This document shows, piece by piece, positions 6,749 through 8,491 of a stretch of 8,491 nt of DNA (position 1 is the stretch's first letter; each line of letters starts with the position of its first letter). The notes below the pieces were generated by a model that made no database searches, was not told where the DNA came from, and saw only the letters and a program-made list of their open reading frames with translations. The DNA lies in contig JAKADF010000119.1 in NCBI GenBank assembly GCA_021820805.1, positions 1-8,491 on the forward strand. The letters run 5' to 3'. The position numbers and the translations under genes are program-made. This DNA is from Bacillota bacterium (lineage in GTDB: Bacteria > Bacillota > Bacilli > Alicyclobacillales > Alicyclobacillaceae).

Positions 6749-7612
6749 TTATTCAGATCGGTGCACGAGGACACAATCGTCGAAATCCGGGATAATTATC
6801 AAGCCAAGCAGTGTCCCAATAGGAAGAGATTCATGCAGGAACAACCACCCCCACAAAACTCCGAATACCGGCACCAGAAATGTGACACTAAGCGTTTTAA
6901 CCGGACCAACGTTCGTGATCAAATGGAAATAAAGAACATACCCCAGTGATGTCGAGAACAACGCCAGACCAAGGACTGCAAAGATTACATCTGGTCCAGG
7001 CGTTCGATGGGGCAAAAAGAAGATGGCTACGGGCAATAGAATGATTCCCGCTGCCAATTGCTGGCCGATGGCCAGTTTGACTGGCGCTTCACCCTTAAAC
7101 CCTTTTAACGAAAATACGCCGCCAATTCCGTAAAAGAGCGCTGCACCAAGTGAAAGAAATACTGAAATGATCATTCGTCCTTGCATTTGCTGTGGGTTCC
7201 ATCCTACAAGCACCACAACCCCGATAATACCAAGAATAAGGCCAATCAATTTTCTCTTTGTAAATCGGTCCTTTGCCCATACGTACGAGATAATTGCTGT
7301 GAATAACGGAGTCATTGCATTCAGGATTGCGGCCAATGATGCATCAAGGCTAAGTTCTGCCGCTGCAATCAAACAGAATGGAATCGCCGCATTCAAAGCA
7401 CCAAGGAGTAGGTATCTTTTCCACTTATGAAGCAATGGAGGACGTTGGCGTAGAACAGCGGCGTATAGCACAAGAGCAATTCCAGCGATCATAACCCTGA
7501 GATCAATGAGTACAATAGGGCCGAGTACAGGGGATGCAATTCGCATAAAAAGAAACGACGCTCCCCATAAGGATGCCAGGAGAAACAATATACCAATGTC
7601 CTTTGGTTTCAC
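6749..7612 (-). CDS. EamA/DMT-family membrane transporter, C-terminus replaced by IS sequence
   Basis: A drug/metabolite transporter of the EamA type: two homologous halves of about five helices each. The first half starts IGILFLLASLWGASFLFMRIA and runs to AIISYVWAKDRFTKRKLIGLILGIIGVVVLVGW. The second runs from IISVFLSLGAALFYGIGGVFSLK to VPVFGVLWGWLFLHESLPIGTLLGLII. Such proteins usually export small metabolites or amino acids from the cytoplasm; the substrate is not deducible. GTG at 7612 has AGAGGTG seven bases ahead. The gene meets the IS at residue 274, inside the tenth helix, and its last 13 residues (PDFDDCVLVHRSE) come from the IS end, so helix 10 is shortened and the native C-terminus is lost. 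Function may be impaired. The divergent LysR gene is a likely regulator. Confidence 0.88.
   Translation of the reverse strand: MKPKDIGILFLLASLWGASFLFMRIASPVLGPIVLIDLRVMIAGIALVLYAAVLRQRPPLLHKWKRYLLLGALNAAIPFCLIAAAELSLDASLAAILNAMTPLFTAIISYVWAKDRFTKRKLIGLILGIIGVVVLVGWNPQQMQGRMIISVFLSLGAALFYGIGGVFSLKGFKGEAPVKLAIGQQLAAGIILLPVAIFFLPHRTPGPDVIFAVLGLALFSTSLGYVLYFHLITNVGPVKTLSVTFLVPVFGVLWGWLFLHESLPIGTLLGLIIIPDFDDCVLVHRSE
6775..6791 (-). repeat. Right terminal inverted repeat of the IS
   Basis: This is the perfect 17-bp partner of 5183-5199. On the minus strand it is read through by the EamA gene and supplies that gene's codons for IPDFDD. Confidence 0.92.
6792..6795. repeat. Probable target-site duplication ATAA, right copy
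   Basis: ATAA directly follows the right IS end and matches the left copy at 5178-5181. Confidence 0.6.
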
Positions 7613-7648
7613 GATGATACACCTCTTAGCCAGAATTCACAAAAGTCC

Positions 7649-7676
7649 TTGTTTCAAGCATACCGACAGATATAAA
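7649..7676 (+). promoter_or_regulatory. Candidate sigma-A promoter of the LysR gene
   Basis: TTGTTT at 7649-7654 and TATAAA at 7671-7676 are separated by 16 bases, about 45 bases before the LysR start. This agrees with a vegetative promoter, but the match is imperfect. The promoter of the divergent EamA gene must overlap this 109-base gap. Confidence 0.35.
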
Positions 7677-7706
7677 ATGAGTAAAATTGATTGTTTTCAT
7701 AATTGA

Positions 7707-7724
7707 CATGAGGCGATGCTCATG
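7707..7724. repeat. Perfect inverted repeat overlapping the LysR ribosome binding site and start
   Basis: CATGAG and CTCATG flank a six-base spacer (GCGATG). The 3' arm includes the ATG start at 7722 and the 5' arm covers part of the GAGG ribosome binding site. It could be an operator for autoregulation or an mRNA hairpin limiting initiation; chance is possible at this length. Confidence 0.45.
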
Positions 7725-8491
7725 ACATTTACCCAATTAGAGATTTTCTCCAAAGTCGTTGAGATGGGGAGTTTTACAAAAGCGGCAGAAGTACTCAATA
7801 TGACTCAATCTGCTGTGAGTCACGCTATTAGCGGACTTGAGGCGGAACTAGGGGTAACCCTGCTCATTAGGGACAGAAAACAAGGGATCGTGATATCAGA
7901 TTTTGGCAGGAGGGTCCTTGAACCAATCCGTGGCATACTAAACCGGATCGCCTACATTGAACAGGAAGCGGCGGCTGAAAAAGGACTTGAATCGGGAACG
8001 ATACGGGTTGGTAGCTTTCCTAGTGCGGCTGCACGGTTACTTCCAAAAATCATGAGTGCATTCGAGAAACTACATCCGAACATCAACATTGTGATTTTCG
8101 AGGGGACCGATCAAGAAATTATAGAGTGGCTTCAAACTCGGGTGATTGATGTAGGGTTCGTCGCCCAAACTGCCCTAGGGGACGAGATGATTCCATTAAC
8201 GACGGACAAGATGGTTGCTGTACTACCTAAAGGCCATGTGCTGGGAGTGAGCCAGACCCTATCTATTTCAGCACTCGCAAACAATCCTTTTATAATGTCC
8301 GCTGGTGGCTGTGAACCCATCATCTTGGAGTTGTTTTCACAGGCTAATTACTTGCCTTCTATCAAATTTGTAGTTCGAGATATGGGGACCATTTTGAATA
8401 TGGTTCAAGAGGGTCTAGGCGTCACCATTGTTCCAGAAATGGCCTTGCCTGACAGGACACCAAATTTGACCGTGACGGACCTCAAACCCTC
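7722..8491 (+). CDS. LysR-type transcriptional regulator (3' end outside window)
   Basis: The protein begins MTFTQLEIFSKVVEMGSFTKAAEVLNMTQSAVSHAISGLEAELGV, the standard LysR winged helix-turn-helix (about residues 1-60), followed by a linker helix. The effector-binding fold starts near ESGTIRVGSFPSAAARLLPKIMSAF (about residue 88) and includes DVGFVAQ and the late motif MVQEGLGVTIVPEMAL. About 256 residues are present, and some 30-40 C-terminal residues fall beyond the window. The ATG at 7722 has GAGG about eight bases before it. The gene diverges from the EamA transporter across 109 bases, the classic layout in which a LysR protein controls its neighbour and itself. No internal stop is seen. 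The inducer is unknown. Confidence 0.93.
   Translation, partial: MTFTQLEIFSKVVEMGSFTKAAEVLNMTQSAVSHAISGLEAELGVTLLIRDRKQGIVISDFGRRVLEPIRGILNRIAYIEQEAAAEKGLESGTIRVGSFPSAAARLLPKIMSAFEKLHPNINIVIFEGTDQEIIEWLQTRVIDVGFVAQTALGDEMIPLTTDKMVAVLPKGHVLGVSQTLSISALANNPFIMSAGGCEPIILELFSQANYLPSIKFVVRDMGTILNMVQEGLGVTIVPEMALPDRTPNLTVTDLKP

Larger units (their letters stand above)
5182..6791 (-). mobile_element. Complete IS1380-like insertion sequence, about 1.6 kb
   Basis: Both ends carry the same 17-bp terminal inverted repeat starting CCCGGATTTCG, at 5183-5199 and inverted at 6775-6791. The tetranucleotide ATAA flanks the element on both sides (5178-5181 and 6792-6795), as a target duplication would. The left end has one extra C (5182), so that boundary is uncertain by one base. 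The single long gene inside is an IS1380-type DDE transposase. The element separates and truncates both neighbours: the HD-GYP gene at its 5' end and the EamA gene at its 3' end. Lengths of both element and transposase fit the IS1380 family. The identical inverted repeats and open transposase frame suggest recent or still possible activity. Confidence 0.9.

Noticed and set aside
1..8491. CRISPR array, tRNA or rRNA genes
   Set aside because: No regularly spaced repeats, cloverleaf-like sequence or rRNA signature was found on either strand by eye.

Overview
The window looks like a chromosomal accessory region of a Gram-positive bacterium of the Bacillota, possibly related to Alicyclobacillus. 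That placement is an inference from protein style, strong AGGAGG-type ribosome binding sites and moderate GC; nothing here fixes the genus.

Layout, left to right. (1) Positions 2-1282, plus strand: the C-terminal part of a type III restriction endonuclease Res subunit, running in from outside the window, with the last helicase motifs and a PD-ExK nuclease site. (2) Positions 1283-1835: about 550 bases with a weak hairpin, a possible 42-residue membrane peptide and an AT-rich palindrome. (3) Positions 1836-4035, plus strand: a compact three-gene set made of an isochorismatase-like cysteine hydrolase, a 'TDGLPVIP' protein of unknown function and a UGSC-family protein. The third gene is the highlight. 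Its frame is interrupted only by an in-frame TGA at 3775, exactly at the U of the U-G-S-C motif, and a bacterial SECIS-like hairpin follows with its loop 20-22 nt after the TGA. It is best read as one 180-residue selenoprotein, not as two fragments. The middle gene lacks a normal start codon where its ribosome binding site and family N-terminus predict one (GTC at 2393).

(4) Positions 4036-4192: a strong inverted repeat, probably a terminator, and a 24-bp tandem duplication. (5) Positions 4193-5181, minus strand: a membrane-anchored HD-GYP protein that has lost its 5' end at an insertion sequence. (6) Positions 5182-6791: a complete IS1380-like element with 17-bp terminal inverted repeats, one transposase gene and flanking ATAA duplications. 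(7) Positions 6749-7612, minus strand: an EamA/DMT transporter whose C-terminus is replaced by 13 residues read from the IS end. (8) From 7722 to the window edge, plus strand: a divergently transcribed LysR-type regulator, a plausible regulator of the transporter.

The cysteine hydrolase and the UGSC pair probably work together as a small metabolic or redox module; their substrate cannot be read from the sequence. No tRNA, rRNA or CRISPR array was seen. The selenocysteine reading depends on selA, selB, selC and selD being elsewhere in the genome.
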